A program made the translations under genes and the position numbers. Positions 10,337-18,331 of a stretch of 64,000 nucleotides of DNA are shown piece after piece. How positions within the stretch are numbered: position 1 is the first letter of the stretch; the number at the start of each line of letters is the position of its first letter. A model generated the notes under the pieces. That model had not been told where the DNA came from. It did no database searches and saw only the letters and a list, made by a program, of their open reading frames with translations. This stretch comes from Myxococcales bacterium (GTDB lineage: Bacteria > Myxococcota_A > Polyangia > Haliangiales > Haliangiaceae), in the NCBI GenBank assembly GCA_016717005.1, contig JADJUF010000037.1, positions 1 to 64,000 of the forward strand, in the 5' to 3' direction.

Positions 10337-10708
10337 GTGGGCTCCTCCCTGCGCCGAGCTGCGTCCCGCGCCCTGGTGGTGCTGGTGATCGCTGCGGTCG
10401 GCGTGGTGGCGCTGCCGAGCGCGACCGCGGCGATGGTGACCTGCTGCTGCGGCGACCACGACGCCCACACCGACTGCGGCTGCGTCGACTGCCCGGCTGG
10501 CCACGCCGGCGACGACGGCCCCTCGACGCCGTCGGTGAAGGGCTGCAAGACCCGCTCGGGCGAGCTCACGCTGACGTCGGCGTCGCTGCTGCCGCCGCCG
10601 GTGATCGCGCCGACGCGCGAGCTGACGACGCCGGCCGGCCCGCCGCGGGTGCCGCCGCTCGACGATCGCGCGCCCGAGCCGCCGCCCAGCCCGCCGCCGC
10701 GCGCGTAG
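10337..10708 (+). CDS. Secreted Cys/His-rich protein, first gene of the MbnP/MbnH operon
   Basis: 123 residues. The N-terminus is a signal peptide or membrane anchor (SRALVVLVIAAVGVVALPSATA). Next comes a dense metal-ligand cluster, MVTCCCGDHDAHTDCGCVDCP, at about residues 35-55, with further Cys and His (AGHAGDD, KGCKTRS). The last 50 residues are proline-rich (LPPPVIAP, PEPPPSPPPRA) and probably disordered. I know no named family. The cluster and the neighbours (MbnP, MbnH) suggest binding of copper or a similar metal in the periplasm; this is inference. The GTG start is chosen from the signal peptide and promoter spacing. Confidence 0.65.
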   Translation: MGSSLRRAASRALVVLVIAAVGVVALPSATAAMVTCCCGDHDAHTDCGCVDCPAGHAGDDGPSTPSVKGCKTRSGELTLTSASLLPPPVIAPTRELTTPAGPPRVPPLDDRAPEPPPSPPPRA

Positions 10709-10935
10709 CCGCGCCCGCGCTCGCCGTCAGCTCTCGCCGCGTCCACGCGGCGCGATCGGTCGTGTGACGCGCGCGGCGCGATCATCGTAGCCGCCCCCGC
10801 GACGGGGCGACCGCCCGAGCTCGCTCGGCCACCGCCTCGCGCACGTCCCGTGCGTGCGCCTGTGCTGACGCCGAACTCGCGTCGGCGCGCGCCCGCACGT
10901 CTCGTTCACGCTCTTCTCTCTTGGAGTTCCAGCTG

Positions 10936-11856
10936 ATGTCTACGCGCTCGTTCCTCGTCACCTCTGCCCGCGCCTGCGCGCTCACCTCGTCCCTGCTCGT
11001 CGTGGCCGCCTGCGGCGACGACCACGACCACGTCCACGACACGACCGACGCCGCCGTCGCGGTCGACGCCGTCACCGTCGACGCCGCCACCACCCAGGCG
11101 GTGTCGCTCCAGTTCGCCGCCCGCGTCGGCGGGACCGCGTTCGTGTGCGGCCAGTCGTACCCAGGCGTCGGCACCACCGCCGCCTCCTACGTGGGCGCCG
11201 ACTTCCGCTTCTTCGTGTCCAGCGTCGCGCTCGTGCCGGTCGGCGGCGGCGCGCCGGTCCCGGTGACGCTCACCGTCAACGACAACCAGTCGGCGGAGGG
11301 CGTGGCCTTGCTCGACTTCGAGGACGCCACCTCCGCGTGCCAGACCGGCACGGCCGCGACCTACACCACGCTGACCGGCACCGTGCCCGTGGGCAGCTAC
11401 GACGGCGTCACGTTCGACCTCGGCATCCCGGACGCGCAGAACCACCTCGACCCGACCGGCGAGCTCGCGCCCTACAACGCCTCGGGGATGCTGTGGGCGT
11501 GGCAGTCGGGCCACAAGTTCGTCAAGATCGACGGCGTCGTCGGCGGCGCCGGGTTCAACCTGCACGTCGGCTCGACCGGCTGCCCTGGGACCAACCCGCA
11601 GGAGCCGCCGACCGGCCCGTGCGTGAACCCCAACCGCGCCGCGATCACGCTCACCGGCGTCGGGCCGACCAGCACGATCGTCGCCGACATCGCGCCGGTG
11701 CTGGCCGGCGTCGACGTCGCGGTCAACACCGCGATGACCGCGCCCGGGTGCATGTCGTTCCCGGGCGATCCCGAGTGCGAGACCATCTTCCCCAAGCTCG
11801 CGCTGCCGTACGGCGCGATGCCGGCCGCCGCCCAGGCGCTGTTCCAGGTGGAGTGA
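10936..11856 (+). CDS. mbnP: MbnP family periplasmic protein (four-Cys 'metallo-mystery' partner)
   Basis: 306 residues. The lipoprotein signal ends LLVVAACG and is followed by a His/Asp-rich stretch, DDHDHVHDTTDAA, that could bind metal. The domain resembles the MbnP family (TIGR04052): an FRFFVSSVALV strand, GSYDGVTFDLGIP, and the signature GMLWAWQSGHKFVKIDG containing the Trp-x-Trp region. Cys residues occur in FVCGQS, SACQTG, STGCPGT, GPCVNP, PGCMSF and PECETI. In characterised pairs MbnH oxidises an MbnP tryptophan to kynurenine and MbnP then binds copper. The start is ATG 10936 with TTGGAG upstream. The 11856/11858 spacing couples it to mbnH. Confidence 0.88.
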   Translation: MSTRSFLVTSARACALTSSLLVVAACGDDHDHVHDTTDAAVAVDAVTVDAATTQAVSLQFAARVGGTAFVCGQSYPGVGTTAASYVGADFRFFVSSVALVPVGGGAPVPVTLTVNDNQSAEGVALLDFEDATSACQTGTAATYTTLTGTVPVGSYDGVTFDLGIPDAQNHLDPTGELAPYNASGMLWAWQSGHKFVKIDGVVGGAGFNLHVGSTGCPGTNPQEPPTGPCVNPNRAAITLTGVGPTSTIVADIAPVLAGVDVAVNTAMTAPGCMSFPGDPECETIFPKLALPYGAMPAAAQALFQVE

Positions 11857-11857
11857 C

Positions 11858-13051
11858 GTGCGCACCCTCGCGCTCATCGCCGCCGCGCTCGCGCTCGGGC
11901 CCGTCGGGTGCGGCGACGCGGGCTCGTCGACGCCCGACGGCGGCGACGGCGCGAGCCCGGTCGACGCCGCGCTCGACGCGGCGCCGCCGATGTGGCCGTT
12001 CGCGCTGCCCGCCGGCTTCCCGGTGCCACGCGTGCCGCCCGATCAGACGCTGACGCCGGCGCTGGCCGAGCTCGGCCGCTACCTGTTCTTCGACGTGCGC
12101 CTGTCGGGCAACGGCACCCAGGCGTGCGGCAGCTGTCACCTCCAGGCCCGAGCGTTCTCCGACGGCAAGGTCACCGCCAGCGGCTCGACCGGCGACCCGC
12201 TGCGCCGCAACTCGATGACGCTCACCAACGTCGCGTACAACCCGTCGTACACGTGGGCGAGCCCGGTGACCCGCACCCTCGAGGCCCAGGCGCCGATCCC
12301 GCTCTACGGCAAGCACCCGGTCGAGCTCGGCGTGGTCGGCCACGAGCTCGAGATCCTCGCGCGCCTCGCGGCAGACGCCGACTACCCCGCCCGGTTCGGG
12401 GCCGCGTTCCCCGGCGAGGCGGAGCCGATCTCGTGGCCGAACGTGATCCGGGCCCTGGCCGGGTTCCAGCGCCGGCTGATCTCCGGCGACGCGCCGGTCG
12501 ATCGGTTCCGCCGCGGCCAGGGCGACGCGCTGAGCGCCTCGGCGCAGCGCGGCCAGGCGCTGTTCTTCAGCGAGGTCCTGGAGTGCCACCACTGCCACGG
12601 CGGCTTCAACTTCACGATCGCGGTCGACCACGCCGCGGTGCCGGTCCAGGAGAGCCACTTCTTCAACACCGGCCTCTACGCCGCGTACCCGGTCACCGAC
12701 CAGGGCCTGTGGGAGTTCACGTTCCTCGACGAGGATCGCGGGCGGTTCCGGCCGCCGTCGCTGCGCAACGTCGCGCTGACCGCGCCGTACATGCACGACG
12801 GCAGCGTCGCCACGCTCGAGGAGGTGGTCGCGATCTACGAGCGCGGCGGCCGCCTCGTCACCGCCGGGCCCGACGCCGGCGACGGCCGCACCAACCCCAA
12901 CAAGAGCCCGCTGGTGAACGGCTTCACGCTCACCGTCGACGAGCGCGCCGATCTGCTCGCGTTCCTCCGGGCCCTCACCGACGACACCTTCCTCACCGAT
13001 CCCTCGCTCGGCGACCCGTTCGCGCCGGCCGGGGCCCAGGAGCTGCCATGA
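11858..13051 (+). CDS. mbnH: MbnH/MauG-type di-heme cytochrome c peroxidase family protein
   Basis: 397 residues with a lipoprotein signal (LALGPVGCG) and a D/A/P-rich linker. Two haem-attachment motifs are visible: CGSCH at about 90-94 and CHHCH at about 243-247. Also present are RRNSMTLTNVAYNPSYTW, the FFNTGLY motif near 275, and RFRPPSLRNVALTAPYMHDGS with the expected C-terminal layout. The family oxidises tryptophan residues of MbnP through a high-valent di-haem state in the periplasm. The GTG start lies one base after the mbnP stop, and the gene's stop overlaps the next start. c-type cytochrome maturation genes are not in this window. Confidence 0.92.
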   Translation: MRTLALIAAALALGPVGCGDAGSSTPDGGDGASPVDAALDAAPPMWPFALPAGFPVPRVPPDQTLTPALAELGRYLFFDVRLSGNGTQACGSCHLQARAFSDGKVTASGSTGDPLRRNSMTLTNVAYNPSYTWASPVTRTLEAQAPIPLYGKHPVELGVVGHELEILARLAADADYPARFGAAFPGEAEPISWPNVIRALAGFQRRLISGDAPVDRFRRGQGDALSASAQRGQALFFSEVLECHHCHGGFNFTIAVDHAAVPVQESHFFNTGLYAAYPVTDQGLWEFTFLDEDRGRFRPPSLRNVALTAPYMHDGSVATLEEVVAIYERGGRLVTAGPDAGDGRTNPNKSPLVNGFTLTVDERADLLAFLRALTDDTFLTDPSLGDPFAPAGAQELP

Positions 13052-13881
13052 GTCGATCCGTCCGCCGCGCGCTGATCCCGATCACGATCGCCGCCGCGTC
13101 GATGGCGCAGGCCGGGGCCGCCGCGGCCCAGCACTGTCACATCGACACGCCGACGCCGACCGCGGCGCCCGCGTCCGACCGCGCGGTCGCCGTCACCGTC
13201 GGCACGCGCTGGACCGCCGGCGCCGGCCGCGTCGTCGTGCCCACCTCGACCGCGATGGCCGAGCGCGCCTACCAGGGCGGCGACCTGTTCGTCAGCGTCG
13301 GCTGGCGCCGCGTCACCGGGGCCGCCGCGCTCGGCGCGTTCCACGTCGCCGACGACGGCACCGGCCTCGACGATCTGCGCGCGTCGCTGGCGGTCCGGCT
13401 GACCCCCGCCGCCGCGCCGATCACCGTGAGCGCGATCGGCGGCGCCAGCCTGCCGACCGGCGACGCCGACGCGGGCCGCGGCATGGGCCACGTGATGGTG
13501 GCTGGCGGCGCCAGCGCCCACGCCGGGCGTGGCCGGCTCGCGGCCGACGCGACGGTCACCTACGCCCGCGCGCTCGGCGACGGCGCCGCCCACGCGGCCC
13601 ACGCCCATGGCGCCGAGCTGTGGCCGCTGATCGACCCGATGGGCGCCGAGGAGGTCACGGTCGACGTCGGCGCCAGCGCCGTGATCGGCCCGCCCGGCGT
13701 CTCGGCCCGGGTCGGCGCGCTCCTGGGCGAACCCCTGGCCCATGGCGAGCGCCGGGTGATCGCCAGCGTCGGGGCCACCCTCGACCGCGGCCGCTACCGC
13801 GCCGGCGCGACCGTGAGCGCGCCGGCGGTCGGCGACGCCTTCATCGCCCGCGGCCAGCTCGAGCTGGCGTATCGCTACTGA
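13048..13881 (+). CDS. Probable outer-membrane beta-barrel protein of the metal operon
   Basis: 277 residues. The signal peptide ends about AAAAQ, followed by HCHIDTP, a potential metal-binding terminus. The rest alternates hydrophobic and small polar residues, as a beta-barrel does (VTVGTRWTAGAGRV, DLFVSVGWRRVTG, AADATVTYARAL), and it ends with an aromatic residue, LELAYRY, typical of outer-membrane proteins. A His-rich loop, GAAHAAHAHGAELWP, lies near residue 185. The start ATG overlaps the mbnH stop (ATGA). A role in metal or substrate passage for MbnP/MbnH is inferred from coupling only. Confidence 0.65.
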   Translation: MSRSVRRALIPITIAAASMAQAGAAAAQHCHIDTPTPTAAPASDRAVAVTVGTRWTAGAGRVVVPTSTAMAERAYQGGDLFVSVGWRRVTGAAALGAFHVADDGTGLDDLRASLAVRLTPAAAPITVSAIGGASLPTGDADAGRGMGHVMVAGGASAHAGRGRLAADATVTYARALGDGAAHAAHAHGAELWPLIDPMGAEEVTVDVGASAVIGPPGVSARVGALLGEPLAHGERRVIASVGATLDRGRYRAGATVSAPAVGDAFIARGQLELAYRY

Positions 13882-13910
13882 TCCACCGGGCACCGCTCGC
13901 ACGAGGCTCC

Positions 13911-14345
13911 ATGCACCGCACCATCGTCATCGCCGCCCTCCTCGTCGCCGCGTCCGTCGCCGGGTGCGGCGACGCGAACGACAACCCGGCGCCCGTCGAC
14001 GCCGCGCCCGGCCCCGACGCGGCACCGCGCCAGATCGTCACCGACACCCGCACGCTCGGGGTCGGCGAGCTGATCGAGGGCACGCTGTTCGGCGGCCCGG
14101 CCGACCGCGCCGATCTCTACCTCAGCGCGACCGCGCCCGAGCTCGACTGGAACATCCACGGCCACGCCGGCAGCGGCACCCAGACCGTCGCCGAGGGCCT
14201 CAACCAGCTCACGGTCGAGTACGCGTTCACGCCCAGCGCCGCGGGCGAGTGGTTCGTGCTCCTGCGCAACAGCGGCGCCGCGCCGCTCGAGGTCACCGCC
14301 CGGATCGAGCTGTACGGCGCGATCACGTGGAGCGGCTGGCTGTGA
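13911..14345 (+). CDS. Small secreted lipoprotein of the metal operon
   Basis: 144 residues. The signal IAALLVAASVAGCG is followed by a D/A/P linker (PVDAAPGPDAAPRQ). The domain of about 100 residues looks like a beta-sandwich (GELIEGTLFGGPADRADLYLSATAP, LDWNIHGHAG, EWFVLLRNSGAAPLEVTARIEL), similar in pattern to pre-peptidase C-terminal/jelly-roll folds. DWNIHGH has two histidines. The function is not known. It follows the barrel gene by 29 bp, and its stop overlaps the GTG of the next gene. Confidence 0.65.
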   Translation: MHRTIVIAALLVAASVAGCGDANDNPAPVDAAPGPDAAPRQIVTDTRTLGVGELIEGTLFGGPADRADLYLSATAPELDWNIHGHAGSGTQTVAEGLNQLTVEYAFTPSAAGEWFVLLRNSGAAPLEVTARIELYGAITWSGWL

Positions 14346-14713
14346 GGACCGTCGCGGCGGTCGTCGCGGCGCTGGCGGTGGCGTGCTCCGACTCGGCGCT
14401 GTTCGGCCCCCCGACCGAGGCGACGTGTCCGCCGACGTCGACCACGACCTGGGTCAGCTTCGGCGAGGCGTTCATGACGCGCTACTGCACCCGCTGTCAC
14501 GCCACCGACCTGGTCGGCGCCGATCGCCACGGCGCGCCGTCGTTCCACGACTTCGACACGCCCTTCGGCGTGCGCGTGGTCCGCGCCCACATCGACGAGA
14601 CCAGCGCGGCGGGCCCGGCCGCGGTCAACACGTCGATGCCGCCCGACGGCGAGCGCCCGACGCTGGCGGAGCGGCAGCAGCTCGGCGAGTGGCTCGCGTG
14701 CGGCGCTCCGTGA
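14342..14713 (+). CDS. Secreted mono-haem c-type cytochrome
   Basis: 123 residues. A short signal/lipoprotein-like N-terminus (VRTVAAVVAALAVACSDSA) precedes one haem motif, CTRCH, in MTRYCTRCHATDLVGADR. A candidate axial Met lies in NTSMPPDGERPTL, with LGEWLACGAP after it. This matches small cytochromes annotated in surface electron-transfer operons. It is coupled by GTGA overlap to the preceding lipoprotein gene and is probably the electron acceptor or donor for MbnH; that pairing is inference. It is the last gene of the operon and converges with the next gene at 4 bp. Confidence 0.78.
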   Translation: MRTVAAVVAALAVACSDSALFGPPTEATCPPTSTTTWVSFGEAFMTRYCTRCHATDLVGADRHGAPSFHDFDTPFGVRVVRAHIDETSAAGPAAVNTSMPPDGERPTLAERQQLGEWLACGAP

Positions 14714-14717
14714 GGCG

Positions 14718-15146
14718 TCAGGGCGCTGGCGCGGCCCGGCCCGCGGCCACCAGCGCGTACAGCTGATCCTTGTCGCGCAGCGCGCCGCCGAGGCGCTGGC
14801 GCTCGCCGTGGACCCCGACCAGGTCGATCGCGACGACCGCGCCGTCGACGGTGACCGCGGTCCACTCGGCGATCTGCTCCCAGCAGAGCTCCAGCACGCC
14901 GGCGGCGCTGCGCACGCGCAGCCCGCGCGCGCACACCTCGACGGCCTCGCTGCGCGGCGCCCGCAGCCACGACAGCGAGCTGGTCGCCGCCGGCGGCAGC
15001 GCCACCGAGCCCAGCGTCATGTGCGTGGCGCGCCCGACGGCCCGCCCGGCGCCCAGGTAGCGCGGCCGCCGCGGCACCGCGAACACGCGCACCACCTCAC
15101 CCAGGCGATCGTGCGCCGGCGCGCGGTAGGGCCCGTCGTCGGTCAC
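14718..15146 (-). CDS. Hypothetical protein with a PH-like pattern
   Basis: 142 residues with no signal peptide or clear membrane helix. The second half has the alternating pattern seen in bacterial PH-like domains (EVCARGLRVRSAAGVLELCWEQIAEWTAVTVDGAVVAIDLVG), where a Trp-containing strand follows a turn. The N-terminus mentions a tyrosine/arginine-rich stretch (RVFAVPRRPRYLGAGRA). I do not recognise a named family with confidence. The GTG start has GAGGG upstream. It is only 4 bp from the OmpA-type lipoprotein gene stop at 15151, so the two are likely transcribed together. Confidence 0.6.
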   Translation of the reverse strand: MTDDGPYRAPAHDRLGEVVRVFAVPRRPRYLGAGRAVGRATHMTLGSVALPPAATSSLSWLRAPRSEAVEVCARGLRVRSAAGVLELCWEQIAEWTAVTVDGAVVAIDLVGVHGERQRLGGALRDKDQLYALVAAGRAAPAP

Positions 15147-15150
15147 GCCC

Positions 15151-15933
15151 TCACGGTTGATCGGTCGTGAGCTGTGGCAGCTCCGACAGGTTCGGCACCA
15201 GGATGATCTCGATGCGGCGGTTGAGCTCGCGATCGGGCTCGCTGTCGTTCGGCGCGACCGGATCCTCGGCGCCGTAGCCGGCGGCGGCGATGGCCGCCGG
15301 GGACATGCCGGCGCCGATCATGAACTCGAGCACCGCGACCGCGCGCGCCGTCGACAGCACCCAGTTGTTGCGGAACGTGCGCGTCTTGATCGGCACGTTG
15401 TCGGTGTGCCCGGCGACCAGGAACCGGCGATCCTTGAACTCGAGCAAGATCGCGGTGACGTCGGCCAGCGCGGTCTCGCCGGCCTTCGACAGCTTGTCGG
15501 AGCCGCTCGAGAACAAGATCGACGACGGCAGCTTCACGACCATCTGGCCGTTGCGGAACCCGATCGCCAGCTTGCCGCTGTCGACCAACGCGCGGAACTT
15601 CTGCTGCAGCTCGCGGTACGCGGCCAGGCGTTGCTCCTGCGCATCGCGCTGGCGGCGCAGCTCCTCGAGCTCGGCCACCGTGGTCTCCTTCTCGCCGCGG
15701 ATGCGCGCCAGCTCCTCGTCCTTGGTGCGCGCCGACGCCTCGCGCTCGCCGCGCTCGCGCTCGAGCGTCGCGTTGAGGTCGCGCACCCGCGCCTCGTCGG
15801 CCGCGGCCGCGCGCCGCGACGCCTCCAGGTCGGCCTCGATCTCCTTGATGTGCGTCAGGGCCTTGTCGTGGGTCGACTGGCGCACCACGCACGCCCCGGA
15901 CAGCAGCATGAACACTACGGTGAGTCGCTTCAT
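15151..15933 (-). CDS. OmpA-family peptidoglycan-binding lipoprotein with coiled coil
   Basis: 260 residues. The signal MKRLTVVFMLLSGACV carries a lipobox ending at Cys17. A charged heptad region at about residues 30-120 (EIEADLEASRRAAAADEARVRDL and following) is a coiled coil. The OmpA C-terminal domain (about 135-250) contains SSILFSSGSDKLSKAGETALADV, VAGHTDNVPIKTRTFRNNWVLSTARA and the ending NRRIEIILVP, the peptidoglycan-binding signature. It should tether the outer membrane to the cell wall. Minus-strand TACACT ends 8 nt before the ATG, and upstream open frame is dismissed because the signal peptide starts here. Confidence 0.9.
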   Translation of the reverse strand: MKRLTVVFMLLSGACVVRQSTHDKALTHIKEIEADLEASRRAAAADEARVRDLNATLERERGEREASARTKDEELARIRGEKETTVAELEELRRQRDAQEQRLAAYRELQQKFRALVDSGKLAIGFRNGQMVVKLPSSILFSSGSDKLSKAGETALADVTAILLEFKDRRFLVAGHTDNVPIKTRTFRNNWVLSTARAVAVLEFMIGAGMSPAAIAAAGYGAEDPVAPNDSEPDRELNRRIEIILVPNLSELPQLTTDQP

Positions 15934-15969
15934 CGCCGGGGAGTGTAGCGCCGTCACGCGCGCGCGCGG

Positions 15970-16680
15970 CTACTCGAGGCGCGCGAGCTGCAGCTCGACG
16001 CCGCGGCCGACCTCGTCGGTCAGGCTCCACGCGCCGTAGTGGATGAACAGGTAGCGGATCTCGCCCGGGCTCGACGGCGCCAGCGGCGCGGCCAGCCAGC
16101 CGGTGCGCGCGGTCGCGAGCGCCTCGAGGTGCATCGCGACGGTCTCGGCCTTGCCCGCGAGCGTGTAGCCCGAGACCAGGCTGAGCGGCACGCCGCCGAG
16201 CACGAAGAACGGATAGCGCAGCGAGCGCAGGTCCTCGGGCGGCGCCGGTGACGGCGAGCCCAGCATCGGCGGCCGCACGCACGGCCCCGAGATCAGCTCG
16301 CGCTGGCGCGGCGTGCACGCGTCGGGCGGGTACGGCGGGCGCGCCGCCGGCGGCTCGTACAGGACCCGCAGCACCGCGAACAGCCCGCCGCGCTCGTCGA
16401 CCGAGTGGCCTCGCGCCGCCAGGTAGGCCGCCAGGACCCGGGTCCCCTCGCCCCGCCCCAGCGGCTGCAGCGCGTTGATCGCCGCGATCACCGGCCGGGG
16501 ATCGTAGCGGTCGCTCTCGATCGGGCCGACCGCATCGAGCGCGCGGAACACCGCCGCGTCATCCGTCGGCGCGGCCGGCGCGGGGGCCGTGGGCGTCGGC
16601 GCCGGCACCGGCGTTCGCGCCGGCCCGCTGTTCGACTCGGAGCACCCCACCAGGGCCAGCAGCAGCAGCGCGTTGCGCAT
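15970..16680 (-). CDS. Secreted lipoprotein of unknown function
   Basis: 236 residues. The signal MRNALLLLALVGCS has a short lipobox. It is followed by a proline/threonine-rich linker (ARTPVPAPTPTAPAPAAPT) to about residue 38. The domain includes YDPRPVIAAINALQPLGRGEG, Cys pairs in DACTPRQRELISGPCV that may form a disulfide, and RYPFFVLGGVPLSLVSGYTLAG. I recognise no family. TAGGCT lies 9 nt before the ATG. It lies 36 bp upstream of the OmpA-type gene on the same strand, so co-transcription is possible. Confidence 0.65.
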   Translation of the reverse strand: MRNALLLLALVGCSESNSGPARTPVPAPTPTAPAPAAPTDDAAVFRALDAVGPIESDRYDPRPVIAAINALQPLGRGEGTRVLAAYLAARGHSVDERGGLFAVLRVLYEPPAARPPYPPDACTPRQRELISGPCVRPPMLGSPSPAPPEDLRSLRYPFFVLGGVPLSLVSGYTLAGKAETVAMHLEALATARTGWLAAPLAPSSPGEIRYLFIHYGAWSLTDEVGRGVELQLARLE

Positions 16681-16816
16681 GTCGACCCGAGCCTAGCAGC
16701 CACCTTCGCCCATCGCCGGCCGGGACTCGCCAGCGTCCGAGACCACCCGTCGGGAGCGCACGCGAGAAGTCAGCGGAGCACCGGCGGGGACGGGCCCGCA
16801 GGCGGGGACCGCAGGC

Positions 16817-17096
16817 GGGGACAGGATCTACCCCCTTCAAGGGTTCAGAACTGTCGCCGGACCGGAGACCGGATCTACCCCTTCAAAGGTTCAGAACTGT
16901 TGACCTTTTTAGACCTGCCGCGTCAAACCTTGTCCTGTCGCCAGCAGGGACCGGATCTACCCCTTCAAAGGTTCATAACTGTTGACCTTTTCAGACCTGC
17001 CGCGTCAAACCTTGTCCGATATCCGCCCATCAATCTGGCGCGGTATTCCAAAATTGACCAACGATTACGGATTATTGAGATATAGGATCCGGCCCC
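16817..17096. mobile_element. AT-rich element with imperfect inverted ends and internal repeats (MITE/REP-like candidate)
   Basis: GC content falls sharply from the surrounding level. The left end GGGGACAGGATCTA (16817-16830) resembles the reverse complement of the right end, GGGGCCGGATCCTA, around 17083-17096. Inside, a 68-bp unit beginning ACCGGATCTACCCC occurs at 16868-16935 and 16950-17017, and a partial copy lies at 16821-16854. No open frame or transposase is present. It could be a non-autonomous element or a REP-type structure; no target-site duplication was found. Between 16681 and 16816 I see only GGCGGGGAC-type repeats. Confidence 0.5.
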
Positions 17097-17110
17097 ATGT
17101 AAAGCGTCAC

Positions 17111-17139
17111 TTGACACTTTGCAAGAGGACGGGCATTGT
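17111..17139 (+). promoter_or_regulatory. Promoter of the ferredoxin reductase gene
   Basis: TTGACA at 17111-17116 and CATTGT at 17134-17139 are separated by 17 bp and end 6 nt before ATG 17146. This is the best sigma-70-like promoter in the window and predicts a leaderless transcript. It starts 14 bp after the AT-rich element. Confidence 0.7.
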
Positions 17140-17145
17140 CTGGCC

Positions 17146-18267
17146 ATGAGCTGGCTCACCCAGGCGCGACGTGACGTGACGATGGTGGCGCGGGGGTTGG
17201 TGGGTCTGACGCCGTCGCCGCTGGTGGCGCGGCCGCCGCGGGCGGCGGCGCGGCCGGTGGCGGGCGCGGCGCGCGCGGTGGTGATCGAGGCGGTGACGCG
17301 CGAGACCGCGGACGCGGTGTCGATCACCCTGCGCGATCCGAGCGGCGCGCCGCTGACGTTCACGCCGGGGCAGTTCTTCACGATCGAGGCGACGATCGCG
17401 GGCGAGCGGGTGCGGCGCGCGTACTCGGCCAGCTCGGACCCGCGCGATCGCGACCGCGCGACCATCACGGTCAAGCGCGTGGCCGGCGGGCGCATGTCGA
17501 CGTTCCTCACCGAGCAGGCGCGGCCGGGCCAGGCGCTGGGCCTGCTCGGGCCCTCGGGCGACTTCGCGCTGGCGCCGGCGACCGCGCCCCGCGACGTGAT
17601 CGCGATCGCCGGCGGCAGCGGCATCACGCCGATCATGGCGATCACCCGCGCGGCCCTGGCCGACGAGCCCGGCGCGCGCGTGACGCTCATCTACGGCAAC
17701 CGCACCCGCGCCGCGATCATCTTCGCCGACGCGCTGGCCGACCTGGCCGCGCGCTACCCCGGCCGGCTCACGATCGCGCACGCGCTCGACGACGTCGACG
17801 GCGCGCTGACCCCGGCCACCCTGGCCGCGCACCTCGACGCCGCCGCGCCCGGCGCCGGGGCCGCGTACCTCTTGTGCGGGCCCGATCCGATGATGGCGCT
17901 GGCGCAGGCGACCCTGGCCGAGCGGGGCGTCGCCGCCGACCTGATCCGGGCCGAGCGCTTCTACGCGCCGGCCCGCCCGAGCGCGCCGACCGCGGCGCAG
18001 CCGGTCACGATCCGCCGCGCCGGCGTCGTCACCCGCGCGATCGTCCGCCCGGGCGACACGCTGCTCGAGGCCGGGCTCGCCGCCGGTGTCCCGCTCAAGC
18101 TGTCGTGCGCGATGGGCGGCTGCGGCGCGTGCGCGGTCACGCTGGTCGAGGGCGACGTGACGATGGACGAGCCCAACTGCCTGTCCGCCGGCGAGCGCGC
18201 CGGCGGCAAGATCCTGGCGTGCGTCGCGCGCCCGACCGCGCCGTGCACCGTCGAGGCGCCGACGTGA
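17146..18267 (+). CDS. Ferredoxin reductase with C-terminal 2Fe-2S domain
   Basis: 373 residues. About 45 N-terminal residues precede an FAD-binding beta-barrel (RRAYSASSDPRD, FAD-binding RxYS type, about 95). The NAD(P)-binding domain carries GGSGITPIMAI (about 155) and YLLCGPDPMM. The C-terminal plant-type ferredoxin has LSCAMGGCGACAVTL plus a later Cys in KILACVARP, which supplies the four ligands of a [2Fe-2S] cluster. It shuttles electrons from NAD(P)H to a partner oxygenase. The adjacent diiron gene is the natural candidate partner. The C-terminal codons and stop are duplicated immediately downstream. Confidence 0.92.
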   Translation: MSWLTQARRDVTMVARGLVGLTPSPLVARPPRAAARPVAGAARAVVIEAVTRETADAVSITLRDPSGAPLTFTPGQFFTIEATIAGERVRRAYSASSDPRDRDRATITVKRVAGGRMSTFLTEQARPGQALGLLGPSGDFALAPATAPRDVIAIAGGSGITPIMAITRAALADEPGARVTLIYGNRTRAAIIFADALADLAARYPGRLTIAHALDDVDGALTPATLAAHLDAAAPGAGAAYLLCGPDPMMALAQATLAERGVAADLIRAERFYAPARPSAPTAAQPVTIRRAGVVTRAIVRPGDTLLEAGLAAGVPLKLSCAMGGCGACAVTLVEGDVTMDEPNCLSAGERAGGKILACVARPTAPCTVEAPT

Positions 18268-18331
18268 CGCCGGCCGCGCGCACGACCGCGCCCTGCAGCA
18301 CCGTCGAGGCGCCGACGTGAAGCCGGCCGCG
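18226..18331. repeat. Duplicated stop/start junction (53-bp period)
   Basis: The segment containing ACCGTCGAGGCGCCGACGTGA is present twice, with TCGAGG at 18251 and 18304. The first copy ends the ferredoxin reductase. In the second, GTGA begins the MerR gene at GTG 18317. The ancestral genes apparently overlapped by GTGA and the junction was then duplicated, separating them by 49 bp. Confidence 0.75.
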
